50,512 nucleotides of DNA from Gammaproteobacteria bacterium (lineage in GTDB: Bacteria; Pseudomonadota; Gammaproteobacteria; SZUA-152): positions 1 through 50,512 of the forward strand of contig DRKQ01000111.1 in the NCBI GenBank assembly GCA_011051685.1, in the 5' to 3' direction. The notes under the pieces are model-generated. The model was given only the letters and a program-made list of their open reading frames with translations, was not told where the DNA came from and did no database searches. The position numbers and the translations under genes were made by a program. This document shows, piece after piece, positions 17,658 through 26,513 of this stretch; position 1 is the first letter of the stretch, and every line of letters begins with the position of its first letter.

Positions 17658-18646
17658 CAGAGACTTCGAACATGAGCCCGGACAAACTTGAACAACTGGC
17701 CCGTGCGGTCATCGATATTGAGGCTCAGGCGGTGACCGACCTGGGCGGACGCATCGGTCCGGCCTTTGTCCGGGCCTGCGAGTACATGTATCACTGCAAG
17801 GGGCGCATCGTGGTGCTGGGCATGGGCAAGTCCGGGCACATTGGCGCAAAGATTGCTGCTACCCTGGCCAGCACTGGCAGCCCGGCCTTTTTCGTGCACC
17901 CCGGTGAGGCCAGCCACGGTGACATGGGCATGATCACCCGCGACGACGTGGTGCTGGCATTGTCCAATTCCGGTGAGACCGGCGAGATTCTTACTATCCT
18001 GCCACTGATCAAGCGTCTGGGTGTGCCCCTGGTGGCCCTTACCGGTCGGCCGCAATCGAGCCTGGCCCAGGCCGCCGATGCCCATCTTGATGTCAGCGTA
18101 GAAAAAGAGGCCTGCCCATTGGGGCTGGCGCCCACTGCCAGCACCACAGCGGCGCTGGTGATGGGGGATGCCCTGGCCGTTTCCCTGCTGGAGCAACGTG
18201 GTTTCACAGCCGATGATTTTGCCCTGTCCCATCCCGGCGGTGCCCTGGGCAGGCGGCTGTTGCTGCATGTGGAAGACATCATGCACAGTGGCGAGCGTAT
18301 CCCGAGTGTCGCCGAGACCGCCAGCCTCAGCGAGGCCCTGTTGGAGATGACCCAAAAGGGTCTGGGGATGACCGGTATCGTGGATACCGAAGGCAGACTG
18401 GTGGGTATCTTTACCGACGGCGATCTGCGCCGGGTGCTGGACCACGGTGAGGTGAACGTCCACGAGATGAGCATCAACGAAGTGATGACCCCAAATTGTA
18501 AAACCGCACAGCCGCGGCAGCTGGCGGTGGAGGTGCTCAGCCAGATGGAGGCGCACAAGATCAATTCGTTGATGGTAGTGGACGACAAGCAGCAACCGGT
18601 GGGTGCGTTGAACATGCACGACCTGTTGCGGGCAGGGGTGGTTTAG
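17654..18646 (+). CDS. kdsD: D-arabinose 5-phosphate isomerase KdsD
   Basis: Converts ribulose 5-phosphate to arabinose 5-phosphate, the precursor of Kdo. The 330-residue protein has an N-terminal SIS domain (about 35-180) with GMGKSGHIGAK, HPGEASHGDMGM and SNSGETGE, followed by two CBS domains (about 205-330). ATG 17654 overlaps the yrbG stop, suggesting translational coupling; ATG 17672 is an alternative. A 97-base repeat-bearing gap separates it from kdsC. Confidence 0.95.
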   Translation: MTETSNMSPDKLEQLARAVIDIEAQAVTDLGGRIGPAFVRACEYMYHCKGRIVVLGMGKSGHIGAKIAATLASTGSPAFFVHPGEASHGDMGMITRDDVVLALSNSGETGEILTILPLIKRLGVPLVALTGRPQSSLAQAADAHLDVSVEKEACPLGLAPTASTTAALVMGDALAVSLLEQRGFTADDFALSHPGGALGRRLLLHVEDIMHSGERIPSVAETASLSEALLEMTQKGLGMTGIVDTEGRLVGIFTDGDLRRVLDHGEVNVHEMSINEVMTPNCKTAQPRQLAVEVLSQMEAHKINSLMVVDDKQQPVGALNMHDLLRAGVV

Positions 18647-18743
18647 CGTAGTGACTAGGATCGAGGAGCTAGTTGCTAGGAAAATAATCCATCAAAGTAG
18701 CCCCTCGATACTCGCCCCTCGATACTAGAAACTTGGAAAGGCC
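18647..18743. repeat. Repeat-bearing spacer between kdsD and kdsC
   Basis: A 14-base unit GCCCCTCGATACT(C/A) occurs twice in tandem (18700-18727). The preceding CTAGTTGCTAGGAAA and following CTAGAAACTTGG are variants of a CTAGCAACTAG-type word in opposite orientations. A related run (CTCGAAACTAGCAACTAG) stands before glmS at about 40714-40731. Confidence 0.5.
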
Positions 18744-19268
18744 ATGAAAGACATTCTGCAACGTGCCAAATCTATCAAACTGGTGATCTTCGACGTGGAC
18801 GGTGTGCTCACCGACGGGCGGCTGATCCTCGGTGACGATGGCCAGGAATACAAGGCCTTTCATTCCCGTGATGGCCATGGCATGAAGATGTTGCAGGCCA
18901 CGGGGGTGGAGATCGGCATCATCACCGGGCGCACCTCGAGGGTGGTGGAACACCGCATGGCCAACCTGGGTGTTTCCCACGTCTACCAGGGCAAGCTGGA
19001 AAAGCTGCCGGCCTTCGAGGAACTCATCGCCAAGCTGGGTGTGGAGACACAACAGGTGGCCTACATGGGCGACGACGTGGTGGATTTGCCCATCATGCTG
19101 CGTGTGGGTCTGGCGGTGGCCACCAATGATGCCCATGAGCTGGTGGGCAAGCACGCCCACTGGCAGACACCGCACAACGGTGGTCAGGGTGCGGCGCGGG
19201 ATCTGTGCGAGCTGATCATGGAGGCCCAGGGAAGCCTGGCCGCGGCCATGCAGCGCTATCTGCAGTAA
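18744..19268 (+). CDS. kdsC: Kdo-8-phosphate phosphatase KdsC
   Basis: Removes phosphate from 3-deoxy-D-manno-octulosonate 8-phosphate. It is a HAD phosphatase without a large cap, 174 residues. Motif I is FDVDGVLTDG (nucleophile Asp17, acid Asp19), motif II is ITGRTS, the conserved Lys lies in QGKLEKL, and motif III is YMGDDVVDLP. The C-terminal GGQGAARDLCELI tail matches the tetrameric KdsC type. Followed by lptC after 19 bases. Confidence 0.96.
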   Translation: MKDILQRAKSIKLVIFDVDGVLTDGRLILGDDGQEYKAFHSRDGHGMKMLQATGVEIGIITGRTSRVVEHRMANLGVSHVYQGKLEKLPAFEELIAKLGVETQQVAYMGDDVVDLPIMLRVGLAVATNDAHELVGKHAHWQTPHNGGQGAARDLCELIMEAQGSLAAAMQRYLQ

Positions 19269-19287
19269 TCTCCACACGTCATTCCTC

Positions 19288-19863
19288 ATGCAAGTCCCAG
19301 CGTCTTTGCGAAAATCAGCCGTCCCCGTGTTACTGGCCGGCATCGCCGGGCTGAGCGTCTGGTTGTTTCAGGGTCAGCCGGTCAAGGGGCCCGTGGTGAC
19401 GCCCCAGACCCAGGGTCTGCCGGATACCTTCATGGAAAATTTCACCAGCCGGGTGATGGATGCCCGAGGCCGGCCGCATTATCAACTCCAGGCCGCGCAT
19501 ATGGCACACTATGCCGATGAGGATCGCAGCGAATTTACCCGGCCGGTGTTTACCGCCTTCCGTGACAACGGCCAGCGCTGGGTCGTGGAGGCGGAGCGTG
19601 GCCGGGCGCAAAATGGTGATGAAACGGTCTTTCTGGATGGCGCAGTGATCATCCAGCACCTACTTGCGGCGAAGTCCCACCCCGGCCTGGAGATTCGCAC
19701 CCGTGATGTGCGCGTCAGTCCCGCCAAGGATTACGCCGAGACGGACCAGCCCGCCTCGATTCTGCGCCCCAAAGCCCGATTGGAGACGGTGGGCATGGAG
19801 ATGGACTTCCGCCGGGGGCAGTTGCAGTTGCTGTCGCAGGTGAGGGGGGTGTATGCGCCGTAA
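19288..19863 (+). CDS. lptC: LPS export protein LptC
   Basis: A bitopic inner-membrane protein of 191 residues that receives LPS from LptBFG and passes it to LptA. A single N-terminal helix (about 12-28) precedes the periplasmic beta-jellyroll domain, with FMENFTSRVMDARG near its start as in the family. Overlaps lptA by 11 bases, as commonly seen in this operon. Confidence 0.9.
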   Translation: MQVPASLRKSAVPVLLAGIAGLSVWLFQGQPVKGPVVTPQTQGLPDTFMENFTSRVMDARGRPHYQLQAAHMAHYADEDRSEFTRPVFTAFRDNGQRWVVEAERGRAQNGDETVFLDGAVIIQHLLAAKSHPGLEIRTRDVRVSPAKDYAETDQPASILRPKARLETVGMEMDFRRGQLQLLSQVRGVYAP

Positions 19864-20410
19864 CCCGTTGTGTCGACTATTGTTGCTGCTGATGCTGGGA
19901 GCGGGGGCTTTGCCGGTGATGGCCGGCTACGATGACACCCAGCAGCCCATTCATATCGAGGCGGATCGCGCCGAAGTGGATGAACCCCGTGGGGTGATGA
20001 CTTACTCCGGTCATGTGGTGCTTCGCCAGGGGGGCATCCAGGTGCAGGCTGATACCCTGGTGGTGTACAGCAAGGATGGCGAATTACAACGCATCACAGC
20101 ACAGGGCCAGCCCGTGCGTTACTGGCAGCAGGCCACGGGGGGAGACGCCAAGACCGAAGGCACGAAAAAAGAGGTCCGCGGTGAGAGCCAGCGCCTGGAG
20201 TACAACACCGGCAACAAGCAGGTGCTGTTGCTGGGGCAGGCCGAATTCTGGCAGGGGGGGAATCGTTTCAGTGGCAACCGTATTCAGTATGATTCCGCGG
20301 CCGAGCGGGTCATCGCCAATGCCGGGGGCGTGAAAGGTGCCGATGGCGCTGCGCCGCGGGTCAGTGTGACCCTGCAACCGCGCAAGAAAAAGGCCCCCTC
20401 ATCGCCATGA
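19853..20410 (+). CDS. lptA: LPS transport periplasmic protein LptA
   Basis: A periplasmic bridge protein of 185 residues with a cleavable signal peptide (cleavage near PVMAG, about residue 24). The mature N-terminus has [15 protein letters not shown] and [19 protein letters not shown], characteristic of the OstA/LptA beta-jellyroll. A basic tail ends the protein. Stop overlaps the lptB start (ATGA). Confidence 0.94.
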   Translation: MRRNPLCRLLLLLMLGAGALPVMAGYDDTQQPIHIEADRAEVDEPRGVMTYSGHVVLRQGGIQVQADTLVVYSKDGELQRITAQGQPVRYWQQATGGDAKTEGTKKEVRGESQRLEYNTGNKQVLLLGQAEFWQGGNRFSGNRIQYDSAAERVIANAGGVKGADGAAPRVSVTLQPRKKKAPSSP

Positions 20411-21132
20411 GCCAACTGGTCGCCACTGATCTGGCCAAGCAGTATCAATCGCGGGAAGTGGTCAAACAGGTCTCACTGGCCGTGGACAGTGGCGAAGTGG
20501 TGGGCCTGCTGGGCCCCAACGGCGCCGGCAAGACCACCAGTTTTTACATGATCGTCGGGCTTGTTCCCTGCGACCGCGGCGCCATCACCCTGGATGGGCA
20601 GGACATCACCCACCACCCGCTGCACGCCCGCGCCCGTCTGGGCATCGGTTATTTACCGCAGGAGCCCTCGGTATTTCGCAAGCTCAGTGTCGCCGACAAT
20701 CTTCTGGCCATCCTGCAGACCCGCAACGACCTCAGTGTCCAGCAGCAGCAGGCCCGGCTGGAAGAATTGCTCGGTGAGCTGCACATTGGTCATATCCGGG
20801 ATTCCCTGGGGCTGAGTCTTTCCGGCGGGGAGCGCCGCCGGGTGGAGATTGCACGGGCCCTGGCCACGGAGCCAAAATTCATATTGCTGGATGAGCCCTT
20901 TGCCGGTGTCGACCCCATCTCGGTACTGGATATTCAACGTATAATCAATCACTTGACAGAACGCAACATCGGCGTGCTGATCACCGACCACAACGTGCGT
21001 GAAACCCTGGGTATTTGTCACCGGGCCTACATCATGAACGCTGGCGAGCTCATTGCCCAGGGAACCCCCGAGGCCGTGCTTGCGGATCACCAGGTGAGAG
21101 ATGTGTACCTGGGACAGGATTTCACTCTGTGA
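20407..21132 (+). CDS. lptB: LPS export ABC ATPase LptB
   Basis: The cytoplasmic ATPase (241 residues) that powers LPS extraction with LptFG. Walker A is GPNGAGKTT (36-44), the signature [15 protein letters not shown], Walker [13 protein letters not shown], and the switch His is in ITDHNVRET. It closes the kds-lpt run; a gap of about 180 bases containing TTGACC (21158) and an AT-rich stretch precedes rpoN. A promoter for rpoN could be there, but no good -10 at right spacing is seen. Confidence 0.97.
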   Translation: MSQLVATDLAKQYQSREVVKQVSLAVDSGEVVGLLGPNGAGKTTSFYMIVGLVPCDRGAITLDGQDITHHPLHARARLGIGYLPQEPSVFRKLSVADNLLAILQTRNDLSVQQQQARLEELLGELHIGHIRDSLGLSLSGGERRRVEIARALATEPKFILLDEPFAGVDPISVLDIQRIINHLTERNIGVLITDHNVRETLGICHRAYIMNAGELIAQGTPEAVLADHQVRDVYLGQDFTL

Positions 21133-21314
21133 TGCCCAAGCCTTGTGTTTGTCCACTTTGACCGCATAAACACTATGCAGGCATTAAAAAATAAATACCT
21201 GTCAAGCCTTCAACCTAGCGTGGTTTGGAGTAGACTAATAGAAAACTCCGGCGAAAAAACTCCAACCCTCCCTGGGTGCTGGGGTTTTTGACCAAGGTTC
21301 CGATTAGCGTATCA

Positions 21315-22817
21315 ATGAAGCAAACCCTACAGCTTAAACTCGGTCAGCACCTGACCATGACCCCCCAGCTGCAACAGGCTATTCGTCTGCTACAGCTTTC
21401 CACCCTAGAACTGCAAGGTGAAATCCAGGAGGCCCTGGAGACCAACCCCATGCTGGAGATCAGCGAAGAAGGTGGTACGGAGGCCGAGGCCGAACGCCGC
21501 GAAGACACCAATCGTGAAGACACCGTTGCCAGCATAGGAGAAACTGCCGGCAGCGAACCTCCCGACACAGCGGATCGCGCCGTGGACAAACAACAGGAAG
21601 AGATTCCCAGCGATTTGCCCACCGACAGCGATTGGGAAGACTCCTATGTTGACTCCTACGCCGATACCTTCAGCGCCGCCTCGCGGGGCAGTGACAGTGA
21701 ACTGACCGGGTACGAACAGGCTGACAGCAGTGGCGAGAGTCTGCGCGACCATCTGCTCTGGCAGCTCAACCTCTCTACCTGCAGTGAAACCGACCAGGTT
21801 ATTGCCACCACCATTATCGACGCCATCGATGACGATGGCTATCTCAGTATCTCGTTGGAAGAACTTCACCAGTCACTGTCTGAAGACAATGATATCGAGT
21901 TAGACGAGGTGGAGGCCGTGTTACACCGGGTGCAGGATTTTGACCCTCCCGGCATCGGCGCCCGGGATCTGCGTGAATGCATGTTGATCCAGCTCAAATA
22001 CTACGATGCGGAGACCCCCTGGCTGGACGAGGCGCGTACCCTGCTGGATGAACATTTCGATGCCCTGGCAAAACGCGAATACGCGCAGATTATGCGGCGC
22101 ATGAAATTGACCGAGGAAGACATGCAGCATGTTATCCAGTTGGTGCAAAGTCTTAATCCGCGGCCCGGTGGACACATCACCGACAGCCAGCCAGAGTACA
22201 TTATTCCTGATGTGTTCGTGAAAAAGGTCAAGGGTGAATGGCGCGTGGAACTCAACCCGGACATCACCCCGAAAATCGGCATCAACAGCTTGTATGCTAA
22301 GATGGCGCAACGCAACAATAGCAAGGACGCCACCTTCCTGAAGAACAACCTGCAAGAGGCACGCTGGTTCATAAAAAGCCTGCGCAGCCGCAACGAGACC
22401 CTGTTGAAAGTGGCCAGCACCATCGTCGAACGCCAACGAGGATTTTTCGAATACGGCGAAGAGGCCATGAAGCCCATGGTGATGCACGATATTGCCGAAA
22501 TTGTGGAAATGCACGAGTCCACAATCTCCCGAGTTACCACCAAAAAGTACATGCATACCCCGCGTGGCATCTTTGAGCTGAAATATTTCTTTTCCAGCCA
22601 TGTGGGTACGGCGGCGGGCGGTGAATGCTCGGCCACCGCCATCCGCGCGATTTTGAAGAAACTGATTGCCGCTGAAAAACCCAACAAGCCATTGAGTGAC
22701 AACAAGCTCGCGGCATTATTGGGGGAACAGGGCATAAACGTGGCACGCCGCACGGTAGCTAAATATCGTGAGGCGATGTCCATCGCACCATCCAATGAAC
22801 GCAAACGCCTGGTATGA
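21315..22817 (+). CDS. rpoN: RNA polymerase sigma-54 factor RpoN
   Basis: Sigma-54 directs polymerase to -24/-12 promoters. The 500-residue protein starts with the Gln-rich activator region [20 protein letters not shown], followed by an acidic linker (about 50-130), the core-binding domain (about 150-310), and a C-terminal DNA-binding domain with the RpoN box [11 protein letters not shown] (about 478-488). ATG 21315 begins the conserved N-terminus; 13 upstream in-frame codons are excluded. It heads the rpoN-hpf-ptsN-hprK-rapZ-EIIA-HPr run. Confidence 0.97.
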   Translation: MKQTLQLKLGQHLTMTPQLQQAIRLLQLSTLELQGEIQEALETNPMLEISEEGGTEAEAERREDTNREDTVASIGETAGSEPPDTADRAVDKQQEEIPSDLPTDSDWEDSYVDSYADTFSAASRGSDSELTGYEQADSSGESLRDHLLWQLNLSTCSETDQVIATTIIDAIDDDGYLSISLEELHQSLSEDNDIELDEVEAVLHRVQDFDPPGIGARDLRECMLIQLKYYDAETPWLDEARTLLDEHFDALAKREYAQIMRRMKLTEEDMQHVIQLVQSLNPRPGGHITDSQPEYIIPDVFVKKVKGEWRVELNPDITPKIGINSLYAKMAQRNNSKDATFLKNNLQEARWFIKSLRSRNETLLKVASTIVERQRGFFEYGEEAMKPMVMHDIAEIVEMHESTISRVTTKKYMHTPRGIFELKYFFSSHVGTAAGGECSATAIRAILKKLIAAEKPNKPLSDNKLAALLGEQGINVARRTVAKYREAMSIAPSNERKRLV

Positions 22818-22878
22818 CGCAGCTAATTGTAAATAGCGTTTTAAGTGCATTGGCTGGATTTAACCAAAGGAGTCAACT

Positions 22879-23223
22879 ATGCAAATCAATGTTACTGGTC
22901 AACATCTCGATTTAACCGATTCGCTGCGTGATTATGTAACAACCAAGCTGACCAAGCTGGAGCGACACATCGACACCGTGACCAATGTCCACGTCATTCT
23001 CAGCGTGGAAAAGCAACGGCAAAAAGCGGAAGCCACTCTCCATATCAATGGCGCCAACCTGTTTGCCGAGGCGCAGGATGAAAACATGTATGCCGCCATC
23101 GATGCACTGATTGACAAGCTCGACCGGCAGGTGAAGAAGCACAAGGAAAAACGTTCCGATCATCACCGCGGCAGCAGTTCCGCCCTGCAGGCATCCCTGC
23201 AGGAAGAAGCGCCCCAGGAGTGA
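22879..23223 (+). CDS. hpf: Ribosome hibernation promoting factor HPF
   Basis: A short-form HPF/YfiA protein of 114 residues that binds the 30S subunit in stationary phase. It contains MQINVTGQHLDLTDSLRDYV and the KLTKLERHID basic helix, then the LHINGANLFAEAQDENMYAAID strand-helix segment, given here as family landmarks. AAAGGAG stands 8 bases before ATG 22879. Always found between rpoN and ptsN in this cluster type. Confidence 0.95.
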   Translation: MQINVTGQHLDLTDSLRDYVTTKLTKLERHIDTVTNVHVILSVEKQRQKAEATLHINGANLFAEAQDENMYAAIDALIDKLDRQVKKHKEKRSDHHRGSSSALQASLQEEAPQE

Positions 23224-23229
23224 TCACGC

Positions 23230-23260
23230 ATGGTGTGCAGGGCTCGACTCTGCACACCAT
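23230..23260. repeat. 11-bp perfect hairpin between hpf and ptsN
   Basis: ATGGTGTGCAG (23230-23240) pairs with CTGCACACCAT (23250-23260) around a 9-base loop. No U-run follows, so a processing or attenuation structure in the mRNA is more likely than a terminator. Confidence 0.65.
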
Positions 23261-23304
23261 TTCGCAACATCATTATTGTTTCTGAATTACGTCCCGTATT
23301 TATC

Positions 23305-23769
23305 ATGCAACTTTCTGACATCATTACCCCCGAGCGGGTCGCCGCCCATGTTCCGGCCAGCTCGAAGAAACGTGCCTTGGAAACCCTCAGTGAGCTTTTT
23401 GCCCGCCAGGCTCCGGAGTCGCTGGACGCGCACGATATTTTCAACAGCCTGATCGCCCGTGAACGCCTGGGTACCACCGCCATCGATCATGGCGTGGCAA
23501 TCCCTCATGGGCGACTTAAAGACAACACGCAGACCATGGGCGCCTTTGTGCAACTGGAAGATGGTATCGATTGTGATGCCTTTGACCATCAGGCGGTGAA
23601 TCTCATGTTCGCCCTGCTGGTGCCGGAGGAATCCACTGAGGAACACCTGCAATTGCTGGCCCGTCTTGCGCAGATGTTCGGCGATGCCGAGTTGCGCGAG
23701 AAATTGCGTTCGGCGGCAGATAATCAGGCACTGTATGATTTACTCATCGATTGGGACCGCCGTCACTGA
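23305..23769 (+). CDS. ptsN: Nitrogen PTS EIIA component PtsN
   Basis: A regulatory phosphoprotein of 154 residues in the EIIA-fructose fold. The phosphorylated histidine is His68 in GVAIPHGR, preceded by the typical RERLGTTAID. ATG 23305 begins MQLSDIITPERV as in relatives; the longer frame from 23230 would include the hairpin. Followed after 26 bases by hprK, which implies input from HPr kinase in addition to the nitrogen PTS chain. Confidence 0.95.
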   Translation: MQLSDIITPERVAAHVPASSKKRALETLSELFARQAPESLDAHDIFNSLIARERLGTTAIDHGVAIPHGRLKDNTQTMGAFVQLEDGIDCDAFDHQAVNLMFALLVPEESTEEHLQLLARLAQMFGDAELREKLRSAADNQALYDLLIDWDRRH

Positions 23770-23795
23770 GCGGCTTCTGTCCGCTAGCTCACGCC

Positions 23796-24761
23796 ATGGA
23801 TGACACCGTTACTGTCAAGCTTCTGTTTCGGCGTTATCAGCAGCGTCTCGATCTGCATTGGCTGGCCGGCCGAGCTGGAGATCAGCGCAGCCTGGGGCGT
23901 ATCGAGGATACTGCCGGTCATTCCCTGGTTGGCTATCTCAATGTCATTCACCCCAATCGCCTGCAGGTGATGGGTCCCCTGGAGTTTGATTATCTCCAGG
24001 GCCTGGACGCCGATGCCCGCTGGCAGCTGATCGAGCAGCTGTGTGCCGGCAGGCCGGCGGCCGTGATCGTGGCCGACAACCATCCCGTGTCCGAGGATAT
24101 TAGACAGTGCTGTGAGAAAAACCACATGCCGCTGCTGTCATCCAGCCTGGGCAGCGGCAAACTCATCAACTGTCTGCGCCACTACCTAGAGGATGAGCTG
24201 GCGGAAAAGACTGTGATGCATGGTGTGCTGCTCGAGGTGCATGGCATGGGGGTATTGCTCACCGGTAAGAGCGGGGTGGGCAAGAGCGAACTGGCGCTGG
24301 AGCTGATCACCCGCAATCATCGCTTGATCGCCGACGACGCACTGGAGTTCTCCCGCGTGGGGCCGGATACCGTGCGTGGGCGCTGCCCCGACATGCTGCG
24401 GGACTTTTTGGAAGTCCGTGGCCTGGGGATCCTCAATATCCGCGCTATGTACGGTGACAGTGCCATCAAGCTCAGCAAAGATTTGCGTCTGGTGGTGCAT
24501 CTACAACGCCTGACCATGGAGGAACTGCAACAACTGGATCGGCTACAGGGCAGTCGTGGCACCTGCAGTATTCTCGATATCGAGATTCCCGAAGTGATTT
24601 TGCCGGTGGCCTCCGGTCGCAACCTGGCGGTGCTGGTGGAGGCGGCGGTACGGGATCACATTTTGCTACGCAAGGGGTACAATGCCGGCGAGGCTTTCCG
24701 CCGGCGCCAGCGTGAGCTGATGCAGACGCAGGCCGGCAACGATGAATCCGAACAGGGCTAA
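23796..24761 (+). CDS. hprK: HPr kinase/phosphorylase HprK
   Basis: A bifunctional enzyme phosphorylating Ser46 of HPr and removing that phosphate. The 322-residue protein has the N-terminal domain (about 1-130), conserved His142 (MHGVLLEVHG), P-loop GKSGVGKS (157-164), and the family signature EVRGLGILNIRAMYG, followed by the C-terminal helices. Common in Firmicutes and in alpha/beta-proteobacteria, less usual in gammaproteobacteria. The HPr at 26075 keeps a Ser at position 46 in NGKSILG, so enzyme and target are encoded together. Confidence 0.94.
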   Translation: MDDTVTVKLLFRRYQQRLDLHWLAGRAGDQRSLGRIEDTAGHSLVGYLNVIHPNRLQVMGPLEFDYLQGLDADARWQLIEQLCAGRPAAVIVADNHPVSEDIRQCCEKNHMPLLSSSLGSGKLINCLRHYLEDELAEKTVMHGVLLEVHGMGVLLTGKSGVGKSELALELITRNHRLIADDALEFSRVGPDTVRGRCPDMLRDFLEVRGLGILNIRAMYGDSAIKLSKDLRLVVHLQRLTMEELQQLDRLQGSRGTCSILDIEIPEVILPVASGRNLAVLVEAAVRDHILLRKGYNAGEAFRRRQRELMQTQAGNDESEQG

Positions 24762-24781
24762 GTGGCACACTTCACGACATC

Positions 24782-25639
24782 ATGAAACTTGTTGTTATCA
24801 GCGGCGTCTCCGGCTCCGGCAAATCCACCGCCCTGCACGTTCTCGAAGACCAGGGCTATTATTGTATCGATAATCTACCGGTGGGCCTGCTGCCGGACTT
24901 TGCGGTGAAGATGAACGCCTTTCCCGGACAATTGGGAGAGTTGGCCGCGGTGGGTATCGATGCCCGCAATCCACCACTGGATCTCAGCCGTTTCCCGGAG
25001 ATTCTTGATACCCTGAAAAAGGCCGGTGTGGATTGCGAAGTCATCTTTCTGGACGCCGATGATGAGGTGTTGCTCAAGCGTTTCAGCGAAACCCGCCGTA
25101 AACACCCGCTCACCGATGATGAAGTGGCGCTGCAGGAGGCCATTCATCATGAACGCCGCCTGTTACAGCCCATTATTGATCGCGCCGATCTGTTCACCGA
25201 CACCACGCACAGCAATGTGCATCAATTACGCGATCTGATACGCGAACGCATCCATGGTGATCAACAGGTCAGTTTGTCGATCCTGTTTGAGTCCTTTGGT
25301 TTCAAGCATGGCATGGCTACTGACGCGGATTTTGTGTTCGATGCGCGCTGTCTGCCCAATCCCCATTGGGAAAATAACTTGCGTGCGCTCAGCGGCAGGG
25401 ATCAGCCCGTGGCGGATTTTCTCCAGGGACAGGAGCTGGTAGAAAAGTTTGTCGCCCAGATACAAACCCTATTGAGTGAGTGGATCCCCTGTTTTGAGGC
25501 GGACAATCGTAGTTATCTCACCGTAGCCATTGGCTGCACCGGCGGTCAGCATCGCTCCGTGTATTTAACCGAACGTATCGGTCAGCACTTTCAAGGGCAG
25601 CGAGAGAATGTCATTATTCGCCACCGCGATCTTCCCTGA
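24782..25639 (+). CDS. rapZ: RNase adapter / nucleotide-binding protein RapZ
   Basis: A 285-residue P-loop protein; in E. coli RapZ binds GlmY and guides RNase E to GlmZ, controlling glmS. Walker A GVSGSGKST lies at residues 8-16, DNLPVGLLPDF and RRKHPL follow, and the C-terminal RNA-binding-type domain contains FKHGMATDADFVFDARCLPNP and CTGGQHRSV. Gene position beside ptsN is conserved. glmU and glmS lie about 14 kb downstream; no GlmY/GlmZ-like RNA was noticed. Confidence 0.95.
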   Translation: MKLVVISGVSGSGKSTALHVLEDQGYYCIDNLPVGLLPDFAVKMNAFPGQLGELAAVGIDARNPPLDLSRFPEILDTLKKAGVDCEVIFLDADDEVLLKRFSETRRKHPLTDDEVALQEAIHHERRLLQPIIDRADLFTDTTHSNVHQLRDLIRERIHGDQQVSLSILFESFGFKHGMATDADFVFDARCLPNPHWENNLRALSGRDQPVADFLQGQELVEKFVAQIQTLLSEWIPCFEADNRSYLTVAIGCTGGQHRSVYLTERIGQHFQGQRENVIIRHRDLP

Positions 25640-25651
25640 CGGACACCAGGC

Positions 25652-26053
25652 ATGACTATCGGCGTACTGATATTGAGTCACGAACAGCTTGGCCAGTCCA
25701 TGCTGGATGTCAGTGTCAAGACCATCAGCGTCTGTCCGCTGGCGACCCGGGTGTTAGGTGTATCGCTGGATGAGGATCCGGATATGCTGGCCGTGAAGGC
25801 GCAGACATTGCTCGATGAAGTCAACAGCGGTGATGGCGTGCTGGTTCTCACCGACCTGTGCGGAGGCACCCCTGCCAATATTGCCAGCCGGCTTGCCCAC
25901 CTGGATGATGTGATGGTGGTGGCTGGACTCAATCTGCCCATGCTCATCCGTGTGCTGAATTATCCCGAGCTGTCACTTGCCGAAACAGCCGAGCGCGCCG
26001 TGGCGGGTGGACGGCAGGGTATCATGTTGCTGCCCGGGCATAATGAAGCATAA
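25652..26053 (+). CDS. PTS mannose-type EIIA domain protein
   Basis: A stand-alone EIIA-Man protein of 133 residues. The phospho-acceptor is probably His10 in LILSHEQLG, and LTDLCGGTPANIAS is the second family signature. No IIB, IIC or IID sugar-transport partners are near, so a regulatory role is likely, as proposed for EIIA-Man copies in hprK-type clusters of proteobacteria. HPr follows 21 bases later. Confidence 0.9.
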   Translation: MTIGVLILSHEQLGQSMLDVSVKTISVCPLATRVLGVSLDEDPDMLAVKAQTLLDEVNSGDGVLVLTDLCGGTPANIASRLAHLDDVMVVAGLNLPMLIRVLNYPELSLAETAERAVAGGRQGIMLLPGHNEA

Positions 26054-26074
26054 CTAAAAAAAGATGTTGTAAAA

Positions 26075-26344
26075 ATGTTGCGTCGTTCTGTCACCATCAT
26101 CAACAAACTGGGTTTGCATGCGCGTGCCGCTGCCAAGCTGGTGGCGCTTGCCAGTCAGTTTTCCTGTGAAATCAAACTGGTGAAAAAGGCCACCGAAGTG
26201 AATGGCAAAAGTATCCTGGGGGTGATGATGCTGGCCGCTAGCAAGGGCACGGAACTGGAATTGGTCGCCGATGGTGGTGATGAAGCCGCCGCCCTGGATG
26301 CCTTGGAGGCCTTGATCGGTCGGCGCTTCGATGAGGCGGAGTAG
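26075..26344 (+). CDS. HPr-like phosphocarrier (NPr/PtsH)
   Basis: A small phosphocarrier of 89 residues. The histidine phosphorylated by Enzyme I is His15 in GLHARAA, and Ser46 in VNGKSILGVMML is the expected HprK site. Last gene of the run; the next gene, mnmG, has its own promoter. No Enzyme I gene follows, although ptsI or ptsP often does in clusters of this type. Confidence 0.93.
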   Translation: MLRRSVTIINKLGLHARAAAKLVALASQFSCEIKLVKKATEVNGKSILGVMMLAASKGTELELVADGGDEAAALDALEALIGRRFDEAE

Positions 26345-26442
26345 TATGCCCGCAGCCTGGGGGCAGGTTTGAAGCGCCTGATGTGAGCCCACCAGGCAGT
26401 TTGTTTGCCTGAGTGCCGGCCGTCTGCATCCACAAATACCCA

Positions 26443-26471
26443 TTGGATACTTTTTCACCAAGCGCTAAAAT
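26443..26471 (+). promoter_or_regulatory. Sigma-70-type promoter of mnmG
   Basis: TTGGAT (26443-26448) and TAAAAT (26466-26471) with a 17-base spacer. The start site would fall near 26478, giving a leader of about 36 bases before ATG 26514. Confidence 0.6.
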
Positions 26472-26513
26472 GCGCTGTTCTGTGTGTTGCGCTGTTTTTG
26501 CGGGAAGTGTCCC

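Noticed and set aside
21133-21314. Promoter for rpoN at TTGACC 21158
   Set aside because: No -10 hexamer with at least four consensus bases lies at 16-18 bases; left unannotated.
22818-22878. Sigma-54 promoter before hpf
   Set aside because: TTGGCTGGATTT-like bases lack the GG/GC spacing of -24/-12 elements.
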